A stretch of DNA of 64,000 bases, from contig NZ_CBDCBD010000003.1 of assembly GCF_965214215.1 (NCBI RefSeq), positions 2,294,001 through 2,358,000 on the forward strand, read 5' to 3'. The notes below the pieces were generated by a model, which searched no databases, was not told the DNA's origin, and saw nothing but the letters and a program-made list of their open reading frames with translations. Source of the stretch: Poriferisodalis sp965214215 (GTDB taxonomy: Bacteria > Actinomycetota > Acidimicrobiia > Acidimicrobiales > Poriferisodalaceae). The translations under genes and the position numbers were made by a program. Shown here one piece after another: positions 24,711 to 32,926 of this stretch; position 1 is the stretch's first letter, and each line of letters starts with the position of its first letter.

Positions 24711-25274
24711 CTAGCCCCGCAGCCAGGCGTCATAGCGTTTCGGGTCGGTCCAGGCGCCGGTGCGTGCGTCGAAGCTGGCCGCCGCGGGTGCCATCAGGGC
24801 CGGGTCGGTGGTGCGGGCTTTGGTGCTCGACACGGTGCCTACCCAGTCCGGCACGTCGAGCACCAGTTCGGGCGGGCAGTCGTGCGGCGGGCGGGCGGCG
24901 ATGGCGACGGTGGGCAGCGCTGCGATGGACGCGTCGCGGCGTGCCGGATCATTGTCGTAGAAGACCGGGTCGTGTATCTGGTGCCACTTGTCGGCGCCCA
25001 TCACAATCACGTCGAACCCGGCGGCGATCTCCGACAGCAGCTGCACGTCGGTGACGGCAATCTCGAGCCAGTCGATCGGGGCAGCGACGTCACCGAGGAC
25101 GGCGATCCGGTCTGCCAGCCGTGGGCGCTGCACGTCCTCCTTGGCGAGCGCCACGCGGCTCACCGACCACACGAGCACATCAAGGTGATGCTGGACGCGC
25201 ACGGCGTCGCTGATGGCCAAGTGAGCGGTGGTCGGCGGGTTGAACGACCCGGGAAACACTCCTCGCCGAGTCAT
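24711..25274 (-). CDS. NadD-like nucleotidyltransferase
   Basis: 187 residues. The nucleotidyltransferase signature FPGSFNPPTTAHLAI is at the N-terminus; GADKWHQI and C-terminal VSSTKAR replace the usual GxDxxxxF and ISSTxIR of nicotinate-nucleotide adenylyltransferase. It could be NadD or a paralog with another nucleotidyl substrate. The SD GGAG is 6 nt before ATG 25274. It ends 20 bp before the 2OG oxygenase start, so the two probably form an operon. Confidence 0.8.
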   Translation of the reverse strand: MTRRGVFPGSFNPPTTAHLAISDAVRVQHHLDVLVWSVSRVALAKEDVQRPRLADRIAVLGDVAAPIDWLEIAVTDVQLLSEIAAGFDVIVMGADKWHQIHDPVFYDNDPARRDASIAALPTVAIAARPPHDCPPELVLDVPDWVGTVSSTKARTTDPALMAPAAASFDARTGAWTDPKRYDAWLRG

Positions 25275-25370
25275 GCCCACTCCGGTGCACGAGTTTGTGC
25301 GCAGGCCACCTCGCAGCGAGGCCGAGAACGTGCGCGGATGGGCGGCACGTTCCATTGCGTCACCTCTTGC

Positions 25371-25454
25371 TGCCCGCTGTTTTTCCCAGTTCTCATTGGA
25401 TCTGGGCTCACGGGCCGCTCGGGCCACGGTTTCGCCATTCGGCTCAGCCTCTTA
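25371..25454 (-). repeat. Dispersed intergenic repeat, copy C (flanks selD 3' end)
   Basis: On the minus strand starts TAAGAGGCTGAGCC, includes GTGGCCCGAGCGGCCCGTG and AGCCCA, and ends near GGGAAAAACAGCGGGCAGC. Its first three bases are the TAA stop codon of selD. Confidence 0.8.
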
Positions 25455-26603
25455 CTGGCCGGCGGGGCTGACACTGCCACGGATCGAGATGAGTCCGGCA
25501 CTGCCGCTGCTGGCAGTGAGCTCGCCGATCACCGCAGCGTTGTGCCCGCTGTCGCGCAGTTCGCGCACGGCGTCGTCGGCGCGTCGGGGATCGAGGCTGA
25601 ACAGCAGGCCGCCAGATGTCTGAGGATCGCCGAGCACGGTACGGGTGAGCTCGTCGGCGCCGTCGAGGCGCTCGGCGAGGTGGTCGAGGTTGCGCCCGGT
25701 GCCTCCGGGTACAAAGCCGCCGGTCGCGAGCCCGACCACATCGGGCAGCAGCGGCACGGCGCCGGCATCCACCACGGCATCCACCCTGCTGGCCGCGGCG
25801 AGCTCTGCGAGGTGTCCCAGCAGGCCGAAGCCGGTGACATCGGTGGCCGCTGTCGCTTCTGCCCTGGTTGCCGCTGCGGCAGCCGCATCGTTGAGTCTGG
25901 ACATCTCGGCCACGCCGGCCTCATAGGCCCCCCACAGCGCTCCGCCTCGCGCGATCGCTTCGGGATCGGAGCGCTTCAGCGCTGTTGCGAGCAGGCCGGT
26001 GCCCAGCGGCTTGGACAGTACGAGGGCATGGCCCGCCTGCCCGCCTGCATTGGTGAGCAGGCCGGTGCCGTGAGCGGCTGGTGTTCCGCTCGCTGCCATG
26101 GCGGTGCCGCCGGGGGTGCTGAGTCCCGTCACCGCCATGCCGTAGATCGGTTCGGGGCCGTCGATGGTGTGGCCGCCCGCCACCACCCAGCCGCCCTCAG
26201 CGGCGGCGTCGGCACCGCCTGCCAGCACCTCGCCCAGCAGGTCCAGCGGCAGCACCTCGCGGGGCCAAGCGGCCACGTTCAGCGCGAACAGCGGGCGGGC
26301 GCCCATGGCGTAGATGTCGCTGGCAGCGTTGGCCGCAGCGATGCGGCCCCACGTGCGTGCGTCGTCCACGATCGGGGCGAAGAAATCGGTGGAGCTGACC
26401 AGCAGCTGGCCGCCGCCGAGTCGCCACACGGCGGCATCGTCGCTGGTGTCGTTGCCGACGAGCAGATCCGGGTGCGATGGGGGAGTCAGGTGGCGCAAGA
26501 CCTGCGCCAGCTCGGACGGGCCGAGCTTGCACGCTCAGCCGGCACCGTGGCTGTACTGGCTCAGCCGGAACGCCGGGATGTTCGGTGTGCTGTCGGTCGG
26601 CAC
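25452..26603 (-). CDS. selD: Selenide, water dikinase (SelD), itself a predicted selenoprotein
   Basis: SelD makes selenophosphate from selenide and ATP for selenocysteine synthesis. The frame is continuous except for an in-frame TGA at 26537–26535 (codon 23). The context RLSQYSHGAG-U-ACKLGP aligns base for base with the catalytic GAGCGCK of E. coli SelD, TGA replacing Cys17; Cys and Lys after it are kept. Downstream blocks LLVGNDTSDDAAV, STDFFAPIVDD, GRIAAANAASDIYAMG, GGHTID, DVTGFGLLGHL and CDPQTSGG-like DPQTSGG are intact. A SECIS-like hairpin follows the TGA. GTG 26603 has TACCGT seven bases upstream. 383 residues counting Sec. Conventional gene finders would start it at 26498 and lose the active site. 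Confidence 0.93.
26491..26527 (-). promoter_or_regulatory. SECIS-like structure of selD
   Basis: After the TGA come two adjacent hairpins: AGCTCGG-CCCGT-CCGAGCT (26527–26509) and TGGCGCA-GGTCT-TGCGCCA (26509–26491), sharing one base. The GGUCU apical loop, 32 nt after the UGA, is the loop of the classical E. coli fdhF SECIS. Confidence 0.8.
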
Positions 26604-26610
26604 AGCGGCA

Positions 26611-26616
26611 ACGGTA
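26611..26616 (-). promoter_or_regulatory. Leaderless −10 box of selD
   Basis: TACCGT, 7 nt, then GTG 26603. Supports a start upstream of the in-frame TGA. Confidence 0.6.
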
Positions 26617-26617
26617 C

Positions 26618-26685
26618 CCAGAGGCTGCGCCGGTAGGCGTAGCCGTGGCCCGAGCGGCCCGCGAGCGGAGCGGACGAGAGCGGCA
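26618..26685 (+). repeat. Dispersed intergenic repeat, copy E (flanks selD 5' end)
   Basis: Starts CAGAGGCTGCGCCG, then GTAGCCGTGGCCCGAGCGG and GACGAGAGCGGCAC. It points away from selD, in inverted orientation to copy C. Confidence 0.7.
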
Positions 26686-26728
26686 CGAGCTGGTGCGACT
26701 GCGCGAGGGCGGAGCTGTTGGGGTGCCG

Positions 26729-27664
26729 CTAGCGGTAGCTGCAGACGGCTTCGACGATCAACTCCAGTGCCGGGCTGGCGTCGATGCGTACGGCAACCTC
26801 GCAGTTGGGGGAGGCGTCCGTGCCGGGCCGCTCGTCGGCGACGGTCATGCCCCGGGTGAGTGTGCCGTCAGTTTCCACGTCGACATGGCGGGCTGTGAAG
26901 GCGAACAGGTCAGGCCGCGTGACTGCCAGAACAGCGCAGGGGTCGTGCATCGGCGCAGCCGCTACACCGGTTCGCCGGCGGTAGCCGGCCAGGTAGAAGT
27001 CGAAGAGCTCTGCCACGAACGCGGGCACTGTGCCGCCGTGGGCCCGCAGCGCCGCGGACTCGGTGGCGCCCACGCAGAGCTGGCGTGTGAGATTCAGCCC
27101 CGCCATGCGCACGACCGGCGCCCCAGCGGTGAACACGATCTGGGCCGCGTGGGGGTCGGCCCAGATGTTGAACTCGGCCGTGGGCGTGACGTTGCCCGGC
27201 CCCACTGCTCCCCCCATGAGCGAGACGCCTGCGATGCGTTCGACGATGTCGGGGGCCTGGCGGAACGCGAGCGCGACGTTGGTGAGCGGCCCCACCGGCA
27301 CGAGCCACACGTCGTCGTGCCCCCGGACCGTCTCGATGATGCAGCCGACGGCGTCGTTGCTGGCCTCGCTGCGGTGAACCTCGGGCCTCGGCGGGCCGTC
27401 GAGGCCCGTCGCCCCGTGGGCACGCGGCGCATGGGCGGCCCGCACCAGCAGCGGCCGATCCGCGCCCGCGTGGACGGGTATGTCCAGCTCGGCAAGTTCG
27501 CACATCAGCAGGGCGTTCTGGGTGGTCAGCGCCAGCGGCGCGTTCCCCGACACGGTGGTGATGGCCAGCACCTCGCAGTGCTGCGCCGCCAGCAGTATCG
27601 CCACGGCGTCGTCGTGACCCGGGTCGCAGTCGAAGATGATCTTGGGCGCTGCCATGCGGCTCAC
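26729..27664 (-). CDS. Inosine-uridine-type nucleoside hydrolase
   Basis: 311 residues (308 from ATG 27655). The metal-binding signature DCDPGHDDA is near the N-terminus, with Asp residues coordinating Ca2+. VPVGPLTNVALA, SLMGGAVGPGNVTPTAEFNIWADP and MHDPCAVLAV are all typical. It hydrolyses the N-glycosidic bond of ribonucleosides for salvage. GTG 27664 has GACAAT six bases upstream (weaker leaderless box), so the longer start is listed. It is 65 bp downstream... of nothing on this strand except the DinB-like gene's stop at 27711, with which it may be cotranscribed. Confidence 0.92.
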   Translation of the reverse strand: MSRMAAPKIIFDCDPGHDDAVAILLAAQHCEVLAITTVSGNAPLALTTQNALLMCELAELDIPVHAGADRPLLVRAAHAPRAHGATGLDGPPRPEVHRSEASNDAVGCIIETVRGHDDVWLVPVGPLTNVALAFRQAPDIVERIAGVSLMGGAVGPGNVTPTAEFNIWADPHAAQIVFTAGAPVVRMAGLNLTRQLCVGATESAALRAHGGTVPAFVAELFDFYLAGYRRRTGVAAAPMHDPCAVLAVTRPDLFAFTARHVDVETDGTLTRGMTVADERPGTDASPNCEVAVRIDASPALELIVEAVCSYR

Positions 27665-27710
27665 TCGGTCATTGTCGACGGCTCAAGGATCGGGTGATGT
27701 CGGCGCGGGG

Positions 27711-28427
27711 CTAGAGCTGGGTGATGCTGGGTGCGGGCGCTTCGGTCTCGCCCCAGTAGTGGGGGAGCCGCAGGTACCCGAATCGTGTCAGCTCGACGGC
27801 GGCCGACAGCCCCTGGATCTCCTTGATCCGCTGGATCGAGCGGATGTGGGAGGACATCTCGTAGAAGAGCATCCAGATCGCGCATTCCAGCGTGTTCACC
27901 ACACGTCGCTCGTCGTCGGGATCGTGCCAGGCGCCGCGGGGAAGGACAGTGATGGCATCGTCCCAGAAGTGGGTGCTGTGACGCGACTCGACCATCTCGC
28001 GGAACGTCTCGATGGGATGCGACGCCACGACGCAGCGCATCCAGCTCAGGCCGAGGTCCAGCTTGTCGAATAGGTCGGGCACGTCCCAGAACAGCTCGGG
28101 GTCGAGGCGCAGGTTGTGCTTGTTCTTGGGGCCTTGGTGGTGCTCGGACCACACGATCGGCTCGGGGATGTTGCCGTGCGGCCACAGCAGGGTGCCGCAG
28201 CGGCGCTTTGAGAAGATCAGCGACACCCAGGCGATGTGGGAGACCTGGCGGCGGATCGACCACCACATCAATTCCCGCTCGGGCGACTGGTCGTCGAGGT
28301 CGAGCTGGGCGTCGGTGAGGCCGTCGATCTCAGCCCGCAGCCAAGTGTCGATGTATGAGAAGTACGGCATCGTGCCGGGCCCAGCCTCAGCGGGCATCTC
28401 GAGCACTGCAGGATCCACTCTCGCCAT
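27711..28427 (-). CDS. DinB-like helical protein (putative)
   Basis: 238 residues, mostly helical with several His (ISHIAW-like VSHIAWVSL, EHHQ, SRHSTHFWDD, EMSSHIRSIQRI). The spacing of histidines in separate helices resembles DinB/YfiT four-helix metalloproteins, some of which are mycothiol-dependent, but the match is loose. An N-terminal acidic segment precedes a TWLRAEIDGLTDAQLD helix. ATG 28427 has TAGCGT six bases upstream. The family assignment is tentative. Confidence 0.6.
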   Translation of the reverse strand: MARVDPAVLEMPAEAGPGTMPYFSYIDTWLRAEIDGLTDAQLDLDDQSPERELMWWSIRRQVSHIAWVSLIFSKRRCGTLLWPHGNIPEPIVWSEHHQGPKNKHNLRLDPELFWDVPDLFDKLDLGLSWMRCVVASHPIETFREMVESRHSTHFWDDAITVLPRGAWHDPDDERRVVNTLECAIWMLFYEMSSHIRSIQRIKEIQGLSAAVELTRFGYLRLPHYWGETEAPAPSITQL

Positions 28428-28433
28428 GACCGA

Positions 28434-28439
28434 ACGCTA
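28434..28439 (-). promoter_or_regulatory. Leaderless −10 box of DinB-like gene
   Basis: TAGCGT, 6 nt, then ATG 28427. Confidence 0.5.
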
Positions 28440-28533
28440 CCGATCCATTGGCCGTCGAGCCGAGCTGGCGCAGCCATGTCGCCACGGCAAGTCCGCGGCG
28501 CAGCGGTCGGATCCGCTGTGCCTGCTCGCGGGG

Positions 28534-31443
28534 CTAGCCAGTCTCGAAGGCGCGGGGGTCGGGGCAGGCGCACATGAGGTTGCGGTCTCCGTAGGCGCCG
28601 TCGATGCGGCTGACCGGTGGCCAGTATTTGTCGGCGACCAGCGTCGCCGCTTTGGTGCCCATCGGGTACACCGCTTCGGTGCGCGAGTAGGGGTGATCCC
28701 ACTCGCCGGTGAGCGAATCGACTGCAGTGTGAGGCGCATTGACCAGCGGGTTGTCGTCTTGGGGCCACTCGCCCGAGGCAACCTTGTCGATCTCGGCGCG
28801 GATCGCCGCCATCGCATCGCAGAACCGGTCGATCTCTGCCAGCGACTCGCTCTCGGTGGGCTCGATCATCAGCGTCCCGGCAACGGGGAACGACATGGTC
28901 GGGGCGTGGAAGCCGAAGTCGATGAGCCGTTTGGCCACGTCGTCCACGCTGGCCCACTCCGAGTACGGCCGCAGGTCCACGATGCACTCGTGGGCGACCA
29001 GCCCGTAGCGGCCCTGGTACAGGATCGGGAAGTGCTCGCCGAGGCGCGACGCCAGGTAGTTGGCCGACAGGATCGCCGTCTGGGTGGCCCGGGTGAGGCC
29101 TTCGACGCCCATCATCGCGATGTACATCCACGGGATCGGCAAGATGCCCGCAGAGCCCCAAGGTGCTGACGAGATGGCGCCCGGGCCGGTGCTGGGACCC
29201 GCATCGGGGGCGAGCGGGTGGTTGGGCAGGTACTCGGCCAGGTGCAGGCGGCACGCCACCGGCCCGATGCCCGGTCCGCCGCCGCCGTGGGGGATGCAGA
29301 ACGTCTTGTGCAGGTTGAGGTGGCTGACGTCGGCGCCGAAGGTGCCCGGTGCGGCGAGTCCGACGAGGGCGTTGAGGTTCGCGCCATCCACGTACACCTG
29401 CCCGCCCGCCTCGTGCACCTTGCGGCAGACCAGCCGGATGCCGTCCTCGTAGACGCCGTGCGTGGACGGATAGGTGGCCATGAACGCGGCCAGGTTGTCG
29501 CCGTGCCCGGCGATCTTGGCATCGAGATCGTCGAGATCGACGTCGCCGTCGTCAGTGCAGTCCACCACCACCACCCGCATGCCGGCCATCACCGCGGAGG
29601 CCGCGTTGGTGCCGTGGGCGGAGGAGGGGATGAGGCACACCGTGCGGTGGGTGTCGCCACGGTCGTCGTGGTAGCCGCGGATGGCGAGCAGCCCGGCCAG
29701 CTCGCCCTGGGAGCCGGCGTTGGGCTGCAGCGACACCGCGTCGTAGCCGGTGATCGCTGCCAGCCAGCGTTCGAGGTCGGCGATGATCTGGCGGTAGCCC
29801 TCCCACTGGTCGTTCGGTGCGAAGGGGTGAATGTCGGCGAACCGCGGCCAGGTGACCGGCGTCATCTCCGTGGCAGCGTTGAGCTTCATGGTGCAGCTGC
29901 CCAGCGGGATCATGGACCGGTCGAGCGCTACGTCGTAGGAGGCGAGACGGCGCAGATAGCGCATCATCTCGGTCTCGGAGCGGTACGCGCTGAACGTGGG
30001 ATGCGTCAGGAATTCGCTGCTGCGCCGCAGCTCGGCAGCGATGCCCGATGGTGCCGAGGCAGCCAGCGCATGCACCGAGGCGACGTCGTGCGTCTCGCCG
30101 CGAGCTGTGCCGGCGAACGCATCGAGCACCCGGGCGACTGTCGTCTCATCGCAGGTCTCGTCGAGCGAGACGCCGACGGTGTCGCCGTCGATGCGCCGCA
30201 GGTTGATCCCGGCCTTGAGAGCTGCGGCCAGCACCTCGTCAGCGCGGCCGGGCACCTCCACGCTCAGCGTGTCGAAGAAAGTCCCGTTGCGGGGGCGCAG
30301 GCCCAGGCTGCCCAGGCCCTCGGCGAGCCCGGCGGTGAGCCAGTGGGTGCGCTCGGCGATCTCGGCCAGGCCCTCGCGGCCGTGCCAGACCGCATACATC
30401 GAAGCCATGACTGCCAGCAGCACCTGCGCGGTGCAGATGTTGCTGGTGGCGCGTTCGCGCCGTATGTGCTGCTCACGGGTCTGCAGCGCCAGCCGGTACG
30501 CGGGCCTGCCGGCTGTGTCGACCGAGACGCCCACGAGCCGTCCGGGCATCGAGCGCCGGTGCTTCTCGCTGGTGGCGAGGAACGCCGCATGCGGGCCGCC
30601 GAAGCCCAGCGGCACGCCGAAGCGCTGCGAGCTGCCCACCACGATGTCGGCGCCGTGGTCGCCGGGTGGCGTCAGCACGCAGCACGCCAGCAGATCGGCG
30701 GTGACTGCTGCGATGGCGCCAGTGCTGTGCAGGGCTTCGATCACTGGTTGAAGGTTGCGGACGGCGCCGCTGCTGCCGGGATATGCCAGCAGCGCGCCGT
30801 ACACCCCGTCGGGGCGCAGGTCGGTGCCGGGGTCGCCGACCACGAGGTCGATGCCCAGCGGTCCGGCGCGTGTGGCGACCACATCGATCACCTGGGGGTG
30901 GCAGTCGGCGTCGACGAAGAAGCAGTCCGGCCCGCTGCGTGTGATGCGACGGGCCATGGCCATCGCCTCGGCAGCCGCGGTGCCCTCGCACAGCAGCGAC
31001 GAGTTGGCGATCTCCATTCCCACGAGATCGCACACCATCGTCTGGTAATTCAGCAGCGCCTCGAGCCGCCCCTGGGAGATCTCGGGCTGATACGGCGTGT
31101 AGGCGGTGTACCACGACGGATCCTCCAGCACGCCGCGCCGGATGACTGCGGGGGTGAGCGTGCCGTAGTAGCCGAGCCCGATCAGCGAGTGCGTTGGCTT
31201 GTTGGCATTCGCCAGCCAGCGCATCGCTGCTGTGGCCTGCGTCTCGGTGAGGGGCTGCTCGATGCCGTCGAGCACGATCGGCTCGTCGATGCGGATCTCC
31301 GCGGGAACGGCGGCGTCCACCAGTGCGGTGAGCGAATCGAACCCGAGACGCTCGAGCATGGCGGTGGTGTCCTCGGGTCGCAGGCCGACATGGCGCTGCA
31401 CGAAAGCCCCGGGTGCTGCGAGCTGCTGTTGGGAATCACTCAT
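28534..31443 (-). CDS. gcvP: Glycine dehydrogenase (decarboxylating), P protein
   Basis: 969-residue single-chain P protein, a fusion of the two halves that are separate in some bacteria. It decarboxylates glycine and loads the aminomethyl group onto lipoyl-GcvH. The PLP lysine is in HLNLHKTFCIPHGGGGPG. FVQRHVGLRPED at the N-terminus, ERATSNICTAQVLLA and SAAPWGSAGILPIPW-like segments are present. Length is normal. It lies 178 bp downstream of gcvT on the same strand, in a probable arsC-like–gcvT–gcvP transcription unit. The gap contains a GC-rich inverted segment but no gene. Confidence 0.97.
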   Translation of the reverse strand: MSDSQQQLAAPGAFVQRHVGLRPEDTTAMLERLGFDSLTALVDAAVPAEIRIDEPIVLDGIEQPLTETQATAAMRWLANANKPTHSLIGLGYYGTLTPAVIRRGVLEDPSWYTAYTPYQPEISQGRLEALLNYQTMVCDLVGMEIANSSLLCEGTAAAEAMAMARRITRSGPDCFFVDADCHPQVIDVVATRAGPLGIDLVVGDPGTDLRPDGVYGALLAYPGSSGAVRNLQPVIEALHSTGAIAAVTADLLACCVLTPPGDHGADIVVGSSQRFGVPLGFGGPHAAFLATSEKHRRSMPGRLVGVSVDTAGRPAYRLALQTREQHIRRERATSNICTAQVLLAVMASMYAVWHGREGLAEIAERTHWLTAGLAEGLGSLGLRPRNGTFFDTLSVEVPGRADEVLAAALKAGINLRRIDGDTVGVSLDETCDETTVARVLDAFAGTARGETHDVASVHALAASAPSGIAAELRRSSEFLTHPTFSAYRSETEMMRYLRRLASYDVALDRSMIPLGSCTMKLNAATEMTPVTWPRFADIHPFAPNDQWEGYRQIIADLERWLAAITGYDAVSLQPNAGSQGELAGLLAIRGYHDDRGDTHRTVCLIPSSAHGTNAASAVMAGMRVVVVDCTDDGDVDLDDLDAKIAGHGDNLAAFMATYPSTHGVYEDGIRLVCRKVHEAGGQVYVDGANLNALVGLAAPGTFGADVSHLNLHKTFCIPHGGGGPGIGPVACRLHLAEYLPNHPLAPDAGPSTGPGAISSAPWGSAGILPIPWMYIAMMGVEGLTRATQTAILSANYLASRLGEHFPILYQGRYGLVAHECIVDLRPYSEWASVDDVAKRLIDFGFHAPTMSFPVAGTLMIEPTESESLAEIDRFCDAMAAIRAEIDKVASGEWPQDDNPLVNAPHTAVDSLTGEWDHPYSRTEAVYPMGTKAATLVADKYWPPVSRIDGAYGDRNLMCACPDPRAFETG

Positions 31444-31621
31444 TGCTGTCACTCATGTTCTGGGATGATCGAAAGTCAGCGGCGTGGGCGGCGTGCCGGC
31501 CGGCGCCTCGACTGGGATTGCTTCATTGCTGTGGCCCATGCCGCAAGGCTTCCGCGAGGCTGGGTGCCACGCTCACGCCACGCGATGACGAGACGGTTCG
31601 CACCGTCGCGCTCGCCGGAGG

Positions 31622-32887
31622 TCAAGACGCCCGCCGGTACCGGTGCTCCACGAAGGGCAACGGCACCACCCGGCACGGCTCAGGACCCTTGCGGCCCGCA
31701 GCCAGCAGGTCGGTGCCCACCGTGGAATGCTCGGCCGCGACGTAGGCCATTGCGATCGGTGCTTCGACGGTGGGTCCGAAACCGCCGCTGGTGATCATGC
31801 CGACATGTGCGCCGTCGGCGTCGGTCAGTGCGGCGCCGTCGCGGATCGGGCGGCGCCCTGCGGGTGCGATGCCCACCCGCAGACGTGGTGGTCCGTCATG
31901 CAGCTGTGCGGTGATCAGCTCGGCGCCGGGGAAACCGCCCTCGGCGCGCCGACGCTTGGGTATCGACCAGCCGAGAGCTGCTTCTGCCGGCGTGGTCGCC
32001 TCGGTCAGTTCGTGGCCCACGAGGGGAAGGCCCGCTTCGAGTCGCAGTGTGTCGCGGGCGCCCAGCCCTGCGGGCGACACCTCGTCGGCGTTGAGCAGCA
32101 GCCGTGCGATGTGCACTGCTTCGGCGGCTGGCATGGCGATCTCGAACCCGTCCTCGCCCGTATAGCCGCAGCGTGACACCTCGCAGTCGACTCCGTCGAT
32201 GGCCAGGGTGGCCGTCGACATGAACGCGAGGTCCGCCGCTGCGGGTGCCCAGCGTGCGAGGACATGGGCCGCCGCCGGTCCTTGCAGGGCCACCAGCGCC
32301 AGATCGGTCCGCACCTCGATCCGCACGGCGCCGGTGCTGTCATCGTTTCCTGCGCTGTCGCTGGCCTCGCTGTCGCTGCCCTCGCTGTCGCTGCCCTCGC
32401 TGTCGCTGGCCTCGCTGTCGCTGGCGATCCCGTTGGCGTCTCGCAGCATCTCCAGGTCTGCATCGGTGCGCACCGCATTGACCACGATCCGCAGGCAATG
32501 ACCGAGGTTGGTCACGATGAGATCGTCGAGCACCCCGCCCTGCGGCGTGGTGAACAGCGTGTAGCGCATCCGGCCGGGTGTCAGCGTGACGATCGAGCCC
32601 GGCACGCAGCGCTCCAGCCACGCTGCCACCTCCGCGGTCGCATCGGTGCCTGCGGGGTGCAGCTCGACGATGCCCATGTGGCTCACGTCGAACAGGCCCG
32701 CAGCGGTGCGGGTGGCTCGGTGCTCGGCCACGGTGCCGTCGGCGTAGCGCATCGGCAACGCGTGGCCGCCGAAGTCGACCATCCGGCCGCCGAGTTCGGT
32801 GTGCAGATCGAACAGCGGGGTGCAGATGGCCCCCGTGTCGGGATCGACGCAGGGTTTGTCAGCGCTCTCGCCGCTCGCGTCAGTCAT
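31622..32887 (-). CDS. gcvT: Aminomethyltransferase (glycine cleavage T protein)
   Basis: 421 residues. It transfers the methylene unit from GcvH to tetrahydrofolate. Signature segments: LFDLHTELGGRMVDFGGHALP, HRATRTAAGLFDVSHMG, RYTLFTTPQGGVLDDLI, CGYTGEDGFEI and GLGARDTLRLEAGLPL. An acidic insertion of Ser-Asp-Ser-Glu repeats (residues ~153–180) breaks the middle of the protein, making it longer than usual (~365). It starts 39 bp after the stop of the ArsC-like selenoprotein gene. No glycine riboswitch is visible upstream. Confidence 0.96.
   Translation of the reverse strand: MTDASGESADKPCVDPDTGAICTPLFDLHTELGGRMVDFGGHALPMRYADGTVAEHRATRTAAGLFDVSHMGIVELHPAGTDATAEVAAWLERCVPGSIVTLTPGRMRYTLFTTPQGGVLDDLIVTNLGHCLRIVVNAVRTDADLEMLRDANGIASDSEASDSEGSDSEGSDSEASDSAGNDDSTGAVRIEVRTDLALVALQGPAAAHVLARWAPAAADLAFMSTATLAIDGVDCEVSRCGYTGEDGFEIAMPAAEAVHIARLLLNADEVSPAGLGARDTLRLEAGLPLVGHELTEATTPAEAALGWSIPKRRRAEGGFPGAELITAQLHDGPPRLRVGIAPAGRRPIRDGAALTDADGAHVGMITSGGFGPTVEAPIAMAYVAAEHSTVGTDLLAAGRKGPEPCRVVPLPFVEHRYRRAS
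32356..32430 (-). repeat. 15-bp in-frame tandem repeat inside gcvT
   Basis: Five units of TGTCGCTG(G/C)CCTCGC on the plus strand (32356, 32371, 32386, 32401, and partial 32416). On the coding strand they give SEASD/SEGSD repeats in a solvent-exposed loop. Confidence 0.9.
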
Positions 32888-32926
32888 CGACCGTGATTCT
32901 CGGCGCAGTCATCAAGCAGACGCGTC

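Noticed and set aside
29218..31794. Very long (858-codon) open frame on the + strand opposite gcvP
   Set aside because: Codon-bias shadow in high-GC DNA; gcvP on the other strand is a clear family match over its whole length.
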